From: Photobacterium toruni
GTDB taxonomy: Bacteria > Pseudomonadota > Gammaproteobacteria > Enterobacterales > Vibrionaceae
Assembly (NCBI RefSeq): GCF_024529955.1
Contig: NZ_AP024854.1
Location: 1,550,001 to 1,614,000, forward strand
Length of the DNA: 64,000 nt
Reading direction: 5' to 3'
Shown here: piece by piece, positions 44,209 through 52,699 of the stretch
Layout: each line of letters opens with the position of its first letter
Numbering within the stretch: the stretch's first letter is position 1
The notes under the pieces: generated by a model
Told to the model about the DNA's origin: nothing
The model's database searches: none
What the model saw: only the letters and a program-made list of their open reading frames with translations
Translations under genes and position numbers: made by a program

Positions 44209-45083
44209 CGATAATCCTCCGGTGGACCATATTTGCCATCGCTGGCACCCATTCGTTGTGTGGCTGAGATTTGTTTGTTAGTACGCTCTGCTGCCCACTT
44301 GTTGGCATTGCGCATGCCATTACGCCAAGCAGCTACCCAATCTAAATATTTACAATCACGGGCTTTCATCGCATCTGCCCACTGACACGTTGCCGCTTGT
44401 GCATCGACTGTAAAACCTTGTGCTGAGTACCACTGCTGCATCGACTCGGTGATGGTGAAATCATCTGCCAGTTCAGTTTTCAATTTGCGCTGAACACGAA
44501 CTGGCTTGGTGTTACGTTCCTGTGGTGCTGGTTGTGATTGCTCAGTGATTTGAGAATCTTGATAAGCATCCTTGCAAGGGACTACAGGGTTATTGATCTG
44601 TTTTATCGGATCTGTATTGGATCTGTTAATGGATTCGGTAATTTTCCCGTTTCCTAGGTTTCGGTGAGATCCCCGAATGGATTCGGTAATATTCCCGTTT
44701 CCATTCGGTAAATTTACCGAATCGGAATATTGACTAAAAAAAATGATTTCCATTAGCTTTGATTCATTGAATTTGTAGTGCACTGTCGGTACACCATTTG
44801 CCTTCTTACGGGCTGTTTCTAGGCAATCATTTAAACGTGTTTTTAGCTTCTTCAATGCATAGCGAACTTGGTCGACAGAGAAGCCTAATTCATCCGCCAA
44901 TTGCTCATGACGCTTATAGAACCAACCATCTGTTCTGGTTGTACGACCTGACCAAAACACTAACTGAGATAGCACTGCAGCTTGGTTTAAATCACCGTTA
45001 CAAAAACGAATGTAAACACGCGGAATACTGATATTAGCTTCGTTACCTGATAGCTCGCGTATTGCGTTAAATAACCCTGACAT
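44205..45083 (-). CDS. Phage replication initiator (O-like) containing the origin
   Basis: 292 aa. The N-terminal domain is a winged-helix like phage replication O proteins (GWFYKRHEQLADELGFSVDQVRYALKKL, about 53-80). A middle stretch (about 115-150) repeats NGNITESI and NGKITESI because the DNA there is an iteron cluster. The C-terminal domain (about 195-285) may contact the DnaC-like protein. It is the same layout as lambda O, whose gene holds the origin. Confidence 0.8.
   Translation of the reverse strand: MSGLFNAIRELSGNEANISIPRVYIRFCNGDLNQAAVLSQLVFWSGRTTRTDGWFYKRHEQLADELGFSVDQVRYALKKLKTRLNDCLETARKKANGVPTVHYKFNESKLMEIIFFSQYSDSVNLPNGNGNITESIRGSHRNLGNGKITESINRSNTDPIKQINNPVVPCKDAYQDSQITEQSQPAPQERNTKPVRVQRKLKTELADDFTITESMQQWYSAQGFTVDAQAATCQWADAMKARDCKYLDWVAAWRNGMRNANKWAAERTNKQISATQRMGASDGKYGPPEDYR
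44631..44725. other. Candidate phage replication origin: iterons within the O-like gene
   Basis: Two 24-base direct repeats, GGATTCGGTAAT at their start and CCCGTTTCC at their end (44631-44654 and 44679-44702; one mismatch). Between them is an imperfect inverted copy. They are followed by a 20-base perfect palindrome (44703-44722, core CGGTAAATTTACCG). Confidence 0.65.
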
Positions 45084-45130
45084 ACCGCCCCCGTACCTGT
45101 ATTGATGTAATATTGATAGCTTGATAACAA

Positions 45131-45700
45131 TTATTCATGGCTGCCAACCTTGTGGTTTTTAGCTGTCATTAAGGTTTCTAAATACCCCAGTAAAGGTTTA
45201 TGAGAGCCTTCACTTTCTTGTACTTCACGGTAAGCAGCACGAAGCTGTTCTACGGTGGCGTTATCAGGTAGCAACAATAACGATGACAATGCTTCGGATG
45301 ACTCTTTGTTAAACATCGCCAGTAGCTGATCACGTTTAGGTGTTTCACTCCCCGTTCCTATTACTGCTACGGAAAACCCAAGTGGATTTAAAAACGCATT
45401 GAGCGCATCAGAAGCTCGCTGTTTAGGTAAGGCAACCAAAATAGCCGGTAACAAATCCATCATGGTGGCTTTGGCTTCAATACTGGTTCGTTCTAAATAA
45501 CGGAAAAAGTTTTGTTGGTTGTTCTTATCATCAGCCCCTACCGGTTTAAGCAATTGCTTGCGTTGTGCATCAACTTCAAACGGTAAATCCATGTTGTGAT
45601 ATTGACGGGCAACTTTTTGAGCAATGAACTCTTTACTGACTTCAGTACGCCATCCCTCAACAGCGTTACGCATAACGCTTTTTAGGCTCTGAATTGACAT
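45131..45700 (-). CDS. Hypothetical early phage regulator
   Basis: 189 aa, helix-rich, in the place where CII-type regulators are found (between Cro and O). No firm family. The start has a ribosome site (AAGGAAAACC). A Leu-rich middle segment (MMDLLPAILVALPKQR) may serve in oligomerisation. Confidence 0.5.
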   Translation of the reverse strand: MSIQSLKSVMRNAVEGWRTEVSKEFIAQKVARQYHNMDLPFEVDAQRKQLLKPVGADDKNNQQNFFRYLERTSIEAKATMMDLLPAILVALPKQRASDALNAFLNPLGFSVAVIGTGSETPKRDQLLAMFNKESSEALSSLLLLPDNATVEQLRAAYREVQESEGSHKPLLGYLETLMTAKNHKVGSHE

Positions 45701-45774
45701 GCGGGTTTTCCTTAACTGTATAAATAACCAGAATGACTAAACTCATCCAATATTTTCATTCGTATATATAATTA

Positions 45775-45975
45775 CTAATGAATAAAAAAATCAGGTCGTA
45801 ACTTATGCTTATCAATAATGCCTTCAGTGGCATCATGTAGCTTTTTCGCTAATACGATTCCTGCAACATGCCGTCCATTGGCAACATGCCGCAGGTAAGA
45901 AACTTTAGAGTTAACGACTTGAGCTAATTCTTTTTTTTCAGTAGATGAAAGTGATTTCCAATAATCTATAAACAT
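45775..45975 (-). CDS. Cro/YdaS-like repressor
   Basis: 66-aa helix-turn-helix protein (ELAQVVNSKVSYLRHVANGRHVAGIVLAKKL), ending RPDFF, as in Cro/YdaS-like small DNA-binding proteins. It is divergent from the LexA-type repressor across palindromic operators. First gene of the leftward lytic operon. Confidence 0.75.
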   Translation of the reverse strand: MFIDYWKSLSSTEKKELAQVVNSKVSYLRHVANGRHVAGIVLAKKLHDATEGIIDKHKLRPDFFIH

Positions 45976-45978
45976 AAA

Positions 45979-46047
45979 ATGTACCTCCTAGGTACATAAT
46001 ACGCTCACAAAAATGTACAGTCAACGTCATGTACAATGAATGTACAT
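45979..46047. promoter_or_regulatory. Left operator cluster between cro-like and repressor genes
   Basis: Three sites fit ATGTAC-N7-GTACAT: 45979-45997 (perfect), 46013-46031 (degenerate right half) and 46029-46047 (perfect). They lie between the divergent starts, as in a lambda-type OR region. Confidence 0.8.
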
Positions 46048-46755
46048 ATGTTTATTGTAGAACTTATGAAAAAAGTAGAAGAAATACGCCTAGAGAACGC
46101 CCGTTACCTATCAAAGTTGATTGGGGGTAATGCTGTGTTTGCTGATAAATTAGATCGTTCCGCAACTCAAATCAGCAGAATCATAGGTAAAAGACCAACA
46201 ACAAACATTGGTTCAAAAATGGCTCGTCATATTGAAGAGTGTTTTGGAAAACAAAGTGGTTGGTTAGATACAGATCATCAATGGGATAGTGATGAAATTG
46301 GATTAGATACTCAGCCTACAGTTGATAATTCACATAATTTAAATATCTTACCTATAACTCATACTCGTGAAGTTCCTATTCTCTCTTGGGTTCAAGCTGG
46401 TGCATTTTGCTATTCAGAAACGCAAATCTTACCTTATGATTGTGAAACTATTCTTTGCCCTAACAAGCATGCATCCAGTAAAACATTCGCTTTAAGGGTT
46501 GTTGGAGACTCAATGACGGCACCTTTTGGACGAAGCTATCCAGAAGGCACTATTATTTTTGTTGATCCAGAAAAACAAGCAGAACCAGGTAATCGTGTTA
46601 TCGCTTGTACAGCAAAAGGTCATACCTTCAAACAACTAGCAATAAATGAATTTAATGAACTTTATCTCAAACCATTAAATCCATCGCACCAACCAATAAT
46701 GGAAGAAGGCATCCAAATTTGTGGTGTTGTTATTGGTAGCTATACCCCAGAATAA
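46048..46755 (+). CDS. LexA/CI-type phage repressor (S24)
   Basis: About 235 aa from the ATG at 46048. An ATG at 46036 lies inside an operator and is less likely; an ATG at 46066 is also possible. An N-terminal helix-turn-helix (FADKLDRSATQISRIIGKRP, about 30-50) is followed by an S24 protease domain: cleavage site Ala-Gly in WVQAGAF, nucleophile Ser in GDSM, Lys in GHTFKQL. It should hold the prophage silent and self-cleave on RecA activation (SOS induction). Confidence 0.88.
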   Translation: MFIVELMKKVEEIRLENARYLSKLIGGNAVFADKLDRSATQISRIIGKRPTTNIGSKMARHIEECFGKQSGWLDTDHQWDSDEIGLDTQPTVDNSHNLNILPITHTREVPILSWVQAGAFCYSETQILPYDCETILCPNKHASSKTFALRVVGDSMTAPFGRSYPEGTIIFVDPEKQAEPGNRVIACTAKGHTFKQLAINEFNELYLKPLNPSHQPIMEEGIQICGVVIGSYTPE

Positions 46756-46834
46756 TGGTAAACATTCAATAACTCATTTATTGAATATCATGTCTAGCAT
46801 TCGTCCTATCTTATAAAATACTCAATAATTCCCC

Positions 46835-46880
46835 ACTCCCTATAATAAATATCTTAGACATACATGCTATAGGGAGTTTT
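46835..46880 (+). terminator. Possible terminator after the repressor
   Basis: ACTCCCTATA (46835-46844) pairs with TATAGGGAGT (46868-46877) over a 23-base loop, followed by TTTT. The long loop makes it a moderate candidate. Confidence 0.5.
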
Positions 46881-46896
46881 TATCCCAAACACCAAA

Positions 46897-46952
46897 ATGA
46901 ACTTGCAAAGTACATAAATCAGATGTACTTTATATGTACACCAACAGTACAT
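46897..46952. promoter_or_regulatory. Right operator cluster upstream of the early rightward genes
   Basis: Three more sites related to ATGTAC-N7-GTACAT: 46897-46915 (one mismatch), 46923-46941 (one mismatch) and 46934-46952 (perfect). They flank the repressor gene on its other side, as OL does in lambda, so the rightward genes and the AlpA module may be under the same repressor. Confidence 0.75.
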
Positions 46953-46994
46953 TTAATCCACCTTTGCAATCTCTATATGTGTGTAAGGATAATT

Positions 46995-47195
46995 ATGGCA
47001 TCTCAATTTCATACCTCTCAAGGTTCAGTAAAACTCATGAAATCACGTAATAGTGATTGGCAAGAATGTTGGGAATTGTTGATCATTCCAAATCCAACAA
47101 CTGGTTGGGGTGTCTCAAAATCTTATCCACTTGAAACCAACATCACCCAAGAACTTGTCGAGCAATTTGCTCATGAAGCTATTCACTTTCTATAA
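46995..47195 (+). CDS. Small hypothetical early protein
   Basis: 66 aa from the ATG at 46995, which follows a ribosome site (TAAGGA); an in-frame ATG at 46923 lies within the operator and is unlikely. Sequence pattern WQECWELLIIPNPTTGWGVSKSYPL. No family recognised. First gene downstream of the right operators. Confidence 0.6.
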   Translation: MASQFHTSQGSVKLMKSRNSDWQECWELLIIPNPTTGWGVSKSYPLETNITQELVEQFAHEAIHFL

Positions 47196-47208
47196 CGTAT
47201 CTCGATTT

Positions 47209-47592
47209 ATGACTACCAATGATAAAAAACGTGAACAAGCACGTAAACGCGCTCAACGTTTAAGAGATAAACGCAAAACCAATGGCGTGACCAGTTTCCC
47301 TCTTCCATTAAATAATATGGAGATCGAACGGCTAAATGAGATCTGTAAATTCTTCTCTTATCCCAATACACCTTGTGATAACGCTGAAGCATTACAACTA
47401 ATGATCCATCGTATTCATGGTGAGATGGAACAAATCAAACAATCACTAGGTACTTGCCAACATTGTGGTGAGTCATTACCGGAAGGATGTGCAAAATTAA
47501 AGGCAGGAGGCTTATTTAAAGGTGATGCCCGTTGCTGGCACACCATGAATCGGGTTCGTCTTTCTAATTTTGTTAGTACAACATGCGAATAA
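47209..47592 (+). CDS. Zinc-finger-like early protein
   Basis: 127 aa from the ATG at 47209 (MTTNDKKREQ). Basic N-terminal helix (about 5-25), a middle helical part, and a C-terminal CQHCGESLPEGC...CWH motif, probably one zinc site. Its 3' end is duplicated in the decayed copies at about 9000 and 8390. It could be DNA-binding. No firm family. Confidence 0.6.
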   Translation: MTTNDKKREQARKRAQRLRDKRKTNGVTSFPLPLNNMEIERLNEICKFFSYPNTPCDNAEALQLMIHRIHGEMEQIKQSLGTCQHCGESLPEGCAKLKAGGLFKGDARCWHTMNRVRLSNFVSTTCE

Positions 47593-47602
47593 GGAATCAA
47601 AC

Positions 47603-47944
47603 ATGTTCGATTACAACAGCTACCCTACTGTAAACATCTCATATACCACAGAAAACAGCTTAAAAGTGACACCGTCACATTATAAAAGTAAACAACAAAA
47701 GCAACTACCAGATTCACCGCCACCAGCAAAAACTTATGCTGAACTTAATGAGCAATCAACGCATCTTTTAATTAGTCACGTTGAAGTTTTAGAGATGTTT
47801 CAAATCACAAGTCGAGCAACCATTTATAAGTGGCGACAAACACGCGGCTTCCCTGAACCAATTACATTGATGCCATTACGTTGGTTACGTTCTGCTGTTG
47901 AAGAATGGAAAGATAATACCAGTCGGTTTGGAAAGCGGTTTTAG
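47603..47944 (+). CDS. AlpA-family transcriptional regulator / excisionase-like
   Basis: 113 aa from the ATG at 47603 (ribosome site AAGGAATC). Residues about 56-105 form an AlpA/MerR-like winged helix (HLLISHVEVLEMFQITSRATIYKWRQTRGFPEPI, then RWLRSAVEEW). AlpA-type proteins control integrase genes and act as directionality factors in P4-like islands. Downstream of the right operators and paired with the integrase at 51348. Two broken copies lie at 8.4-9.5 kb. Confidence 0.8.
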   Translation: MFDYNSYPTVNISYTTENSLKVTPSHYKSKQQKQLPDSPPPAKTYAELNEQSTHLLISHVEVLEMFQITSRATIYKWRQTRGFPEPITLMPLRWLRSAVEEWKDNTSRFGKRF

Positions 47945-47946
47945 AA

Positions 47947-47982
47947 GCAAAGCGATCTTGGTGAGAGATCGCTTTGTTTGTT
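47947..47982 (+). terminator. Terminator after alpA
   Basis: Stem CAAAGCGATCT and AGATCGCTTTG around TGGTGAG, followed by TTTG. The same hairpin follows each alpA copy. Confidence 0.85.
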
Positions 47983-48008
47983 TTGGTAATAACAATCAGG
48001 GATAAATT

Positions 48009-48349
48009 ATGGCAAGTATTAACTATGAGCATTCATTAGATGAAAAAATCTTAGTTATTTATGAACACGATTCCTTCGATGATATTCAAGAAGCATTATT
48101 AACGTGGTGTTGCCATCAATATATAAATTGCACATTCAAAGTTTATTTTAATAACTACAGCCATGAGTTAATTCATATTGGATTTGTAAAACTCAGCTAT
48201 ACGACACTAATGCTAAATATGTCATTCAGCACTTCACTGTTGATCATGAAGAACTATCTAATCAATGGGACGCGGTTAAGTTTTATCAATACCTATGTAG
48301 ATTAAAATCTGAATCAGATTTTTCAAGGACTATAAATATTCAGGTTTAA
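48009..48349 (+). pseudogene. Small gene downstream of alpA, probably frameshifted
   Basis: The zero frame gives 98 aa and ends at 48305. From about 48200 another frame stays open and reads better (YDTNAKYVIQHFTVDHEELS...) to a stop at 48347-48349. The two parts together would give about 112 aa. So either a frameshift mutation, a sequencing error, or ribosomal shift. Family unknown. Its start is also seen, decayed, at 8779. Confidence 0.5.
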
Positions 48350-48374
48350 TAAGCCAATTACATTATCGTTAATA

Positions 48375-48465
48375 GTGTCTTCCGTTGAGGAATATAATAT
48401 AAATTAGTTCGGAAATTGTTTTTAAAAGCAAAGCGATCTTGATAAGAGAGCGCTTTGTTTTAACA
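48375..48465 (+). pseudogene. Fragment of a further alpA 3' end with terminator
   Basis: GTTGAGGAAT...TTCGGAAATTGTTTTTAAAAG followed by the AAGCAAAGCGATCTTGATAAG hairpin matches, with decay, the last 60 bases and terminator of alpA (47885-47982). It is a fourth alpA-related copy. Confidence 0.7.
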
Positions 48466-48491
48466 ATAGATAATATAATTAAAAATAATAA

Positions 48492-51269
48492 TTATACCGA
48501 CATCCAGTTAGATTCATTATTATGAAAATAATCAGTATTGTAATCTTCATAGTCATAATAATCATTATCATATAGATAACTTAAATCTTTTTTAAGATGA
48601 TCTAAAAGTGATGTCATATTTTTTTTCTTGATGGGGCTTAAAACATTAGACATTGCATATAATGTTGTAAATGCGTCAACTGGAATTAATTTAGAACCTC
48701 TAGTAAGATCTTCAATTATTGATTCTATATCATCTAAATTCTGAGCATATAAACTAAATGCTCCTCGCCACCAATCTTTAGTAATAATTGAACCAAAATC
48801 AATAGATCTATTTTCTTTCAACTCTAATGATGCTAGATGCTCTTGGAATCTAAAGTGTCCAAAAGATAATTCACCAGATACCTTATCTCTAACCAAAACA
48901 GCACATGGATCTTCTAATTCTCTTACACAATTTTTTATCAGAGTGGTTGTATATTTTGATCCAACTTTATTTATAATTTTTTTTATGGCATCATCTTCTT
49001 TTATATTACGAATACCATCAAAATGCATCGCCCATGCTAAATTTTTAGCACAAACTAATAATTCATCACTACCCTGAATTTGTCGCCTAATATTCTTATT
49101 TGCATCATATTTTCCAAGTAAAAGACTCAAACGCTCACTATAAATTTCAGATTCATTTGTAGGAGCCTTAATTCCTCTTTCGACTAATGAGCAAAGAATT
49201 GTAGCAACTAAAGGAGTTAATAGATTATCATGAAGTACTGTTCCTGAAATATCATTCCATAATTTAATTCCTTCAGAAGCACCATTAAACCAACCAAGAA
49301 TAAAGTTTTTTAACTGCTGATGAGTAAATGGTAATAATGTAATGCCTAAGAAATTTATTTCTTTTAAATAACTGACACAATCTCTACTCGAAATAATCCA
49401 TTGAGTGTCTTGATGCCTGTTTTTAAATTTATTCATAGCATCTAAAACAATAGGATATTCAGTAACTATTTCATCAAGGCCATCAAAAATAAGAACAACA
49501 CCTTTTTCTAAATATTGTTTTATTCTATTTATTGTATCTATATTTACATCGAACCCATAAGATATAAGTATAATTGAATATATGACTTTATCTAGTTCTT
49601 CTTGTGTTGTATTTTTATTTTTCCTTTTTTCTATTCCTAAAGATGATAATTTTTGAATTACTCGATTTAAACTACAAAATATTACCTTTTTCTTATTAAT
49701 GTTCTCTTCATAATATTTAAAAAACATTTCAAGTGTTGTTGTTTTTCCAACACCGGCACCTCCATAAATAGCAATATCTTTACCAGTATAGAATACATCA
49801 TGTGCTGATATTGAAACTCTATCAGAGCAATTATCCAATTTTTTCAATTCAACAATCGAACTGAGTAAAGATTCTTTCGTATAAATACATTCAAAGAACT
49901 TAAGACTAATTTCTACAGAATCAAGTAATCGTCGTATTTCTGCCATATTGGGACGATCATCACTATTAAGTGATTTTACACAATGTCCATATTGGTCTAC
50001 TCGTTCTGAAATTTCATTCTCTAGATCAAAAGACCTTATAGATATATCATAATAAGGTTCTGTAATAATATTCTTCTCTAGCGAATCCACATAAAAACAC
50101 TGTTCTTTTATTATTTTAATATGTTTCCTAAAAAAAGAAAAAGTTTTTATAAACAAGTCTGTTGTTGTCTTATCTAAATAAAGATAATCAATGTCATAAT
50201 GTTTCAACTTTACTTCTAATTTTTTATTTTTTAAATTTAAACGAATATCTTTTAATTCATCTGTTATTTTATCAAGATGATCATGATTAAATCTTGATTG
50301 TTTACGTTTTTCAATATCTAATCGTTCAAGTAACATTGAAGCATTAGTATCAAATTCTTCAATGATAAAAGATAAATTGTCAAATGCTGAAATATAGGCA
50401 GTCTGATTTAACCTGTTACTATCTGATATATAACTAATATAATGATTATTATATTTATCTTCTATATCTTTTAAATCATCTTTAAAAATATCAAATCCAA
50501 TTAAATCTATAATTTTTTTTCTTTCGTCTTTAATTAAACTCCATTGCTCACTACCTGAAATATTAAGACTTTCTGTTGTAACATTAACTTTATATGTAAC
50601 AAGAATTCTACTATCAATTGATCCAACAAAAAAAGATAAATCACTATAAAATTTACTAATATCTATAGAATCACGTACAGAACAAAGTGCTCCTAATAAT
50701 TCATGATTTCTATCAATTGTATTTTCACCTTTCGGATTGGCTATTTTATCTTCAAATGGTTCTAATTTTTCTAATATTGAAGGACAATATTCTTCAATAT
50801 GTCTCAATATTTCAACACAATCGTAAAATTCTAACCAACCTTTATAATCATCACCACACAACTCATCTTCTAATTCTTCTAAAAAACGCTGTGTCAGCTT
50901 ATTTGGTATAGCTATGTAAACATAATCAGGTTTTATTTTCTTACCACAACCTTTAGTAAAGCCTTTTGATCGAGCCTGTTTTATCTGCCGACAAAGCCTC
51001 GATAACTCATTTAGACATAGTGATTTCTTCTTATCTAATTTTTTTGTTTGAATATATAATATATATTCACTTTTCTTAGGTGGTGGCAAAATAGACGTAG
51101 CAATTAAATCCCTTCCACGCTCACTAGGACCACCATGGAATTCTACTCGATCATAATTCATAGACTTAAATAGAGGTAGAAGAATCTCTTTTGTAAAAAT
51201 ATCCTCTTTTAATTCTTGCATCGCTAAATAATATTTTTCTTTTTGTGTATTATCCATAGCCAACACCAT
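48492..51269 (-). CDS. Nuclease-NACHT NTPase, candidate STAND anti-phage protein
   Basis: 925 aa. An N-terminal PD-(D/E)xK-like nuclease domain (GRDLI with D54; QTK with Q74 and K76, about 20-160) is followed by a helical linker with coiled coil (about 180-470) and an NACHT-type NTPase. Walker A is GGAGVGKTT (about 500-508) and Walker B VVLIFDGLDEI (about 590-600) has the NACHT Asp-Gly-Leu-Asp-Glu. The C-terminal part (about 680-925) is a helical sensor-like region ending with an Asp/Tyr-rich tail. This order fits bacterial NACHT/Avs-type STAND defence: sensing, oligomerisation, DNA cleavage. AT-rich; opposite strand to alpA. Ligand unknown. Confidence 0.75.
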   Translation of the reverse strand: MVLAMDNTQKEKYYLAMQELKEDIFTKEILLPLFKSMNYDRVEFHGGPSERGRDLIATSILPPPKKSEYILYIQTKKLDKKKSLCLNELSRLCRQIKQARSKGFTKGCGKKIKPDYVYIAIPNKLTQRFLEELEDELCGDDYKGWLEFYDCVEILRHIEEYCPSILEKLEPFEDKIANPKGENTIDRNHELLGALCSVRDSIDISKFYSDLSFFVGSIDSRILVTYKVNVTTESLNISGSEQWSLIKDERKKIIDLIGFDIFKDDLKDIEDKYNNHYISYISDSNRLNQTAYISAFDNLSFIIEEFDTNASMLLERLDIEKRKQSRFNHDHLDKITDELKDIRLNLKNKKLEVKLKHYDIDYLYLDKTTTDLFIKTFSFFRKHIKIIKEQCFYVDSLEKNIITEPYYDISIRSFDLENEISERVDQYGHCVKSLNSDDRPNMAEIRRLLDSVEISLKFFECIYTKESLLSSIVELKKLDNCSDRVSISAHDVFYTGKDIAIYGGAGVGKTTTLEMFFKYYEENINKKKVIFCSLNRVIQKLSSLGIEKRKNKNTTQEELDKVIYSIILISYGFDVNIDTINRIKQYLEKGVVLIFDGLDEIVTEYPIVLDAMNKFKNRHQDTQWIISSRDCVSYLKEINFLGITLLPFTHQQLKNFILGWFNGASEGIKLWNDISGTVLHDNLLTPLVATILCSLVERGIKAPTNESEIYSERLSLLLGKYDANKNIRRQIQGSDELLVCAKNLAWAMHFDGIRNIKEDDAIKKIINKVGSKYTTTLIKNCVRELEDPCAVLVRDKVSGELSFGHFRFQEHLASLELKENRSIDFGSIITKDWWRGAFSLYAQNLDDIESIIEDLTRGSKLIPVDAFTTLYAMSNVLSPIKKKNMTSLLDHLKKDLSYLYDNDYYDYEDYNTDYFHNNESNWMSV

Positions 51270-51347
51270 ATTAAATATAATATATCTATAATTTTAACCA
51301 ACTATATAAATAGAGTCTATTTATATAAAAATCGTGAGATAAAAAAA

Positions 51348-52520
51348 TTAGTATAATGGCTTCAAATAACTATCCAGTTTCTCCGCATACAACTCATACC
51401 CTTCTAACTGGTCTTTTAGCCAATCATGTTTGTTATAAACAGCTAATACCCCGCCAAGCTCATGGCCTAGCATTTTCTCAACCACATGCGGCATTACACC
51501 CAATTCTGATGCTCCAGTGGATAGTGAACGTCTAAAATCATGGGTACGCCAATCTTCAATGGGTAGACCATCTCTAATACGGCGGATATAACGGTTAGCT
51601 GCTGAAATAGTTATCGGCTTATCTAGATCACCACCTGGGAAAAGCACATCATCATAAGTTGCCATTACCCTTTCGAGTATCGCCCTTGCTTTAGTTGGAA
51701 TTGGGCGTCTTATTGGTGTATTGGTTTTACTAAGCTCTTTCGGTACCGTCCATATACCCGCTTCCATATCAAAGTGGCTCCGACGCGCAAGGCGTAACTC
51801 TGAAAGACGACTACCCCACAACATAGTTAATTGATGCAACGCCTTATTGGATGAGCTGGCGCGGCTGCGTTCGATGGCCAACCAAATCATGCTGAGTTCT
51901 GAAAACGTTGGTACTCGGGTTCCTACTTCTGGTGCTTTACCTACGTGTTGTCGTTTAATACGGTCTAAGTCTGTTTTTTCAATAATGAACTTACTCTTAC
52001 AGAAATTTAAACAGGCTCTTAGCTTGGTAAATAGTGAATTAGCGGTTTTGGGTTTATCAAGGCTAATAGTATCTAACCATTGCATCCACTCTCTAGCTGG
52101 AATGGTTTCGACATTACGTTCAGGGAACGCACCAATAAGGTAATTCTTAGCAAAAGAGCGATAAAGTGCCTGAGTACCCACTTTTAATTGAGGAACATAA
52201 TGCTTTAGCCAGTACGCGACACAATCATCTAAAGTGATAAATTCAAGCTCGCCCGTTAAAGCAATGTTGGGATTTCGACCAGATTCTCTCAATTCCATCA
52301 TTAATTTATGCTTTCGCCTTGCCTCTTTAAGGCTAGTTACGGGATACTTACCTATACGAATTCTTAGGCTTTTTTTATTAAAGCGGCAACGGTAATCAAA
52401 ATAGATTTTAGCTTGCGGTGTAATGCGGACAACGAGCCCTTCACCATCACTAATTTCAGCTTTACCGTCATAAGTGTCTTGCTTTGATATAAGATTAAGT
52501 TGTCGGTCTGTCAGGCTCAT
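51348..52520 (-). CDS. int: Site-specific integrase of the sbcB-inserted element
   Basis: 390-aa tyrosine recombinase. An N-terminal arm-binding (DUF4102-like) domain (about 1-90) with the DGEGLVVRITPQAKIYFDYRC strand pattern, a core-binding domain (about 95-185), and a catalytic domain with R238, H327, R330, H353 and Tyr362. P4-like integrases have the same plan. It starts about 180 bases from sbcB, next to the TTAGGACACA repeats and the direct repeat at 52725. A broken close copy lies at 12711-13370. Confidence 0.92.
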   Translation of the reverse strand: MSLTDRQLNLISKQDTYDGKAEISDGEGLVVRITPQAKIYFDYRCRFNKKSLRIRIGKYPVTSLKEARRKHKLMMELRESGRNPNIALTGELEFITLDDCVAYWLKHYVPQLKVGTQALYRSFAKNYLIGAFPERNVETIPAREWMQWLDTISLDKPKTANSLFTKLRACLNFCKSKFIIEKTDLDRIKRQHVGKAPEVGTRVPTFSELSMIWLAIERSRASSSNKALHQLTMLWGSRLSELRLARRSHFDMEAGIWTVPKELSKTNTPIRRPIPTKARAILERVMATYDDVLFPGGDLDKPITISAANRYIRRIRDGLPIEDWRTHDFRRSLSTGASELGVMPHVVEKMLGHELGGVLAVYNKHDWLKDQLEGYELYAEKLDSYLKPLY

Positions 52521-52537
52521 TACGCTATTCCTTTAAA

Positions 52538-52579
52538 TTAGGACACAGGCTCAGATTTAGGGACACACATTAGGACACA
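52538..52579. promoter_or_regulatory. TTAGGACACA direct repeats, candidate integrase arm sites
   Basis: TTAGGACACA at 52538-52547, TTAGGGACACA at 52557-52567 and TTAGGACACA at 52570-52579, all in the same orientation, between the integrase start and sbcB. A related site is at 13520. Such clusters bind the arm-binding domain of integrases. Confidence 0.6.
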
Positions 52580-52699
52580 AATGCAAATCCCACACTGAAT
52601 TCAATTGGAATTAACTACTGTATATACACACAGTATATCACGAAAAGCCATAGTTATAACAATTACTTAATACAACACACATGGCTTCTGGAAAATACT

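Noticed and set aside
46036..46050. Start of the repressor at 46036
   Set aside because: This ATG lies inside a perfect operator; the ATG at 46048 or 46066 is more plausible.
18540..46755. Mu-like transposable phage
   Set aside because: No DDE transposase, no MuB, and the head-tail genes are lambda- and P2-like; a tyrosine integrase and repeat-bounded ends fit site-specific integration.
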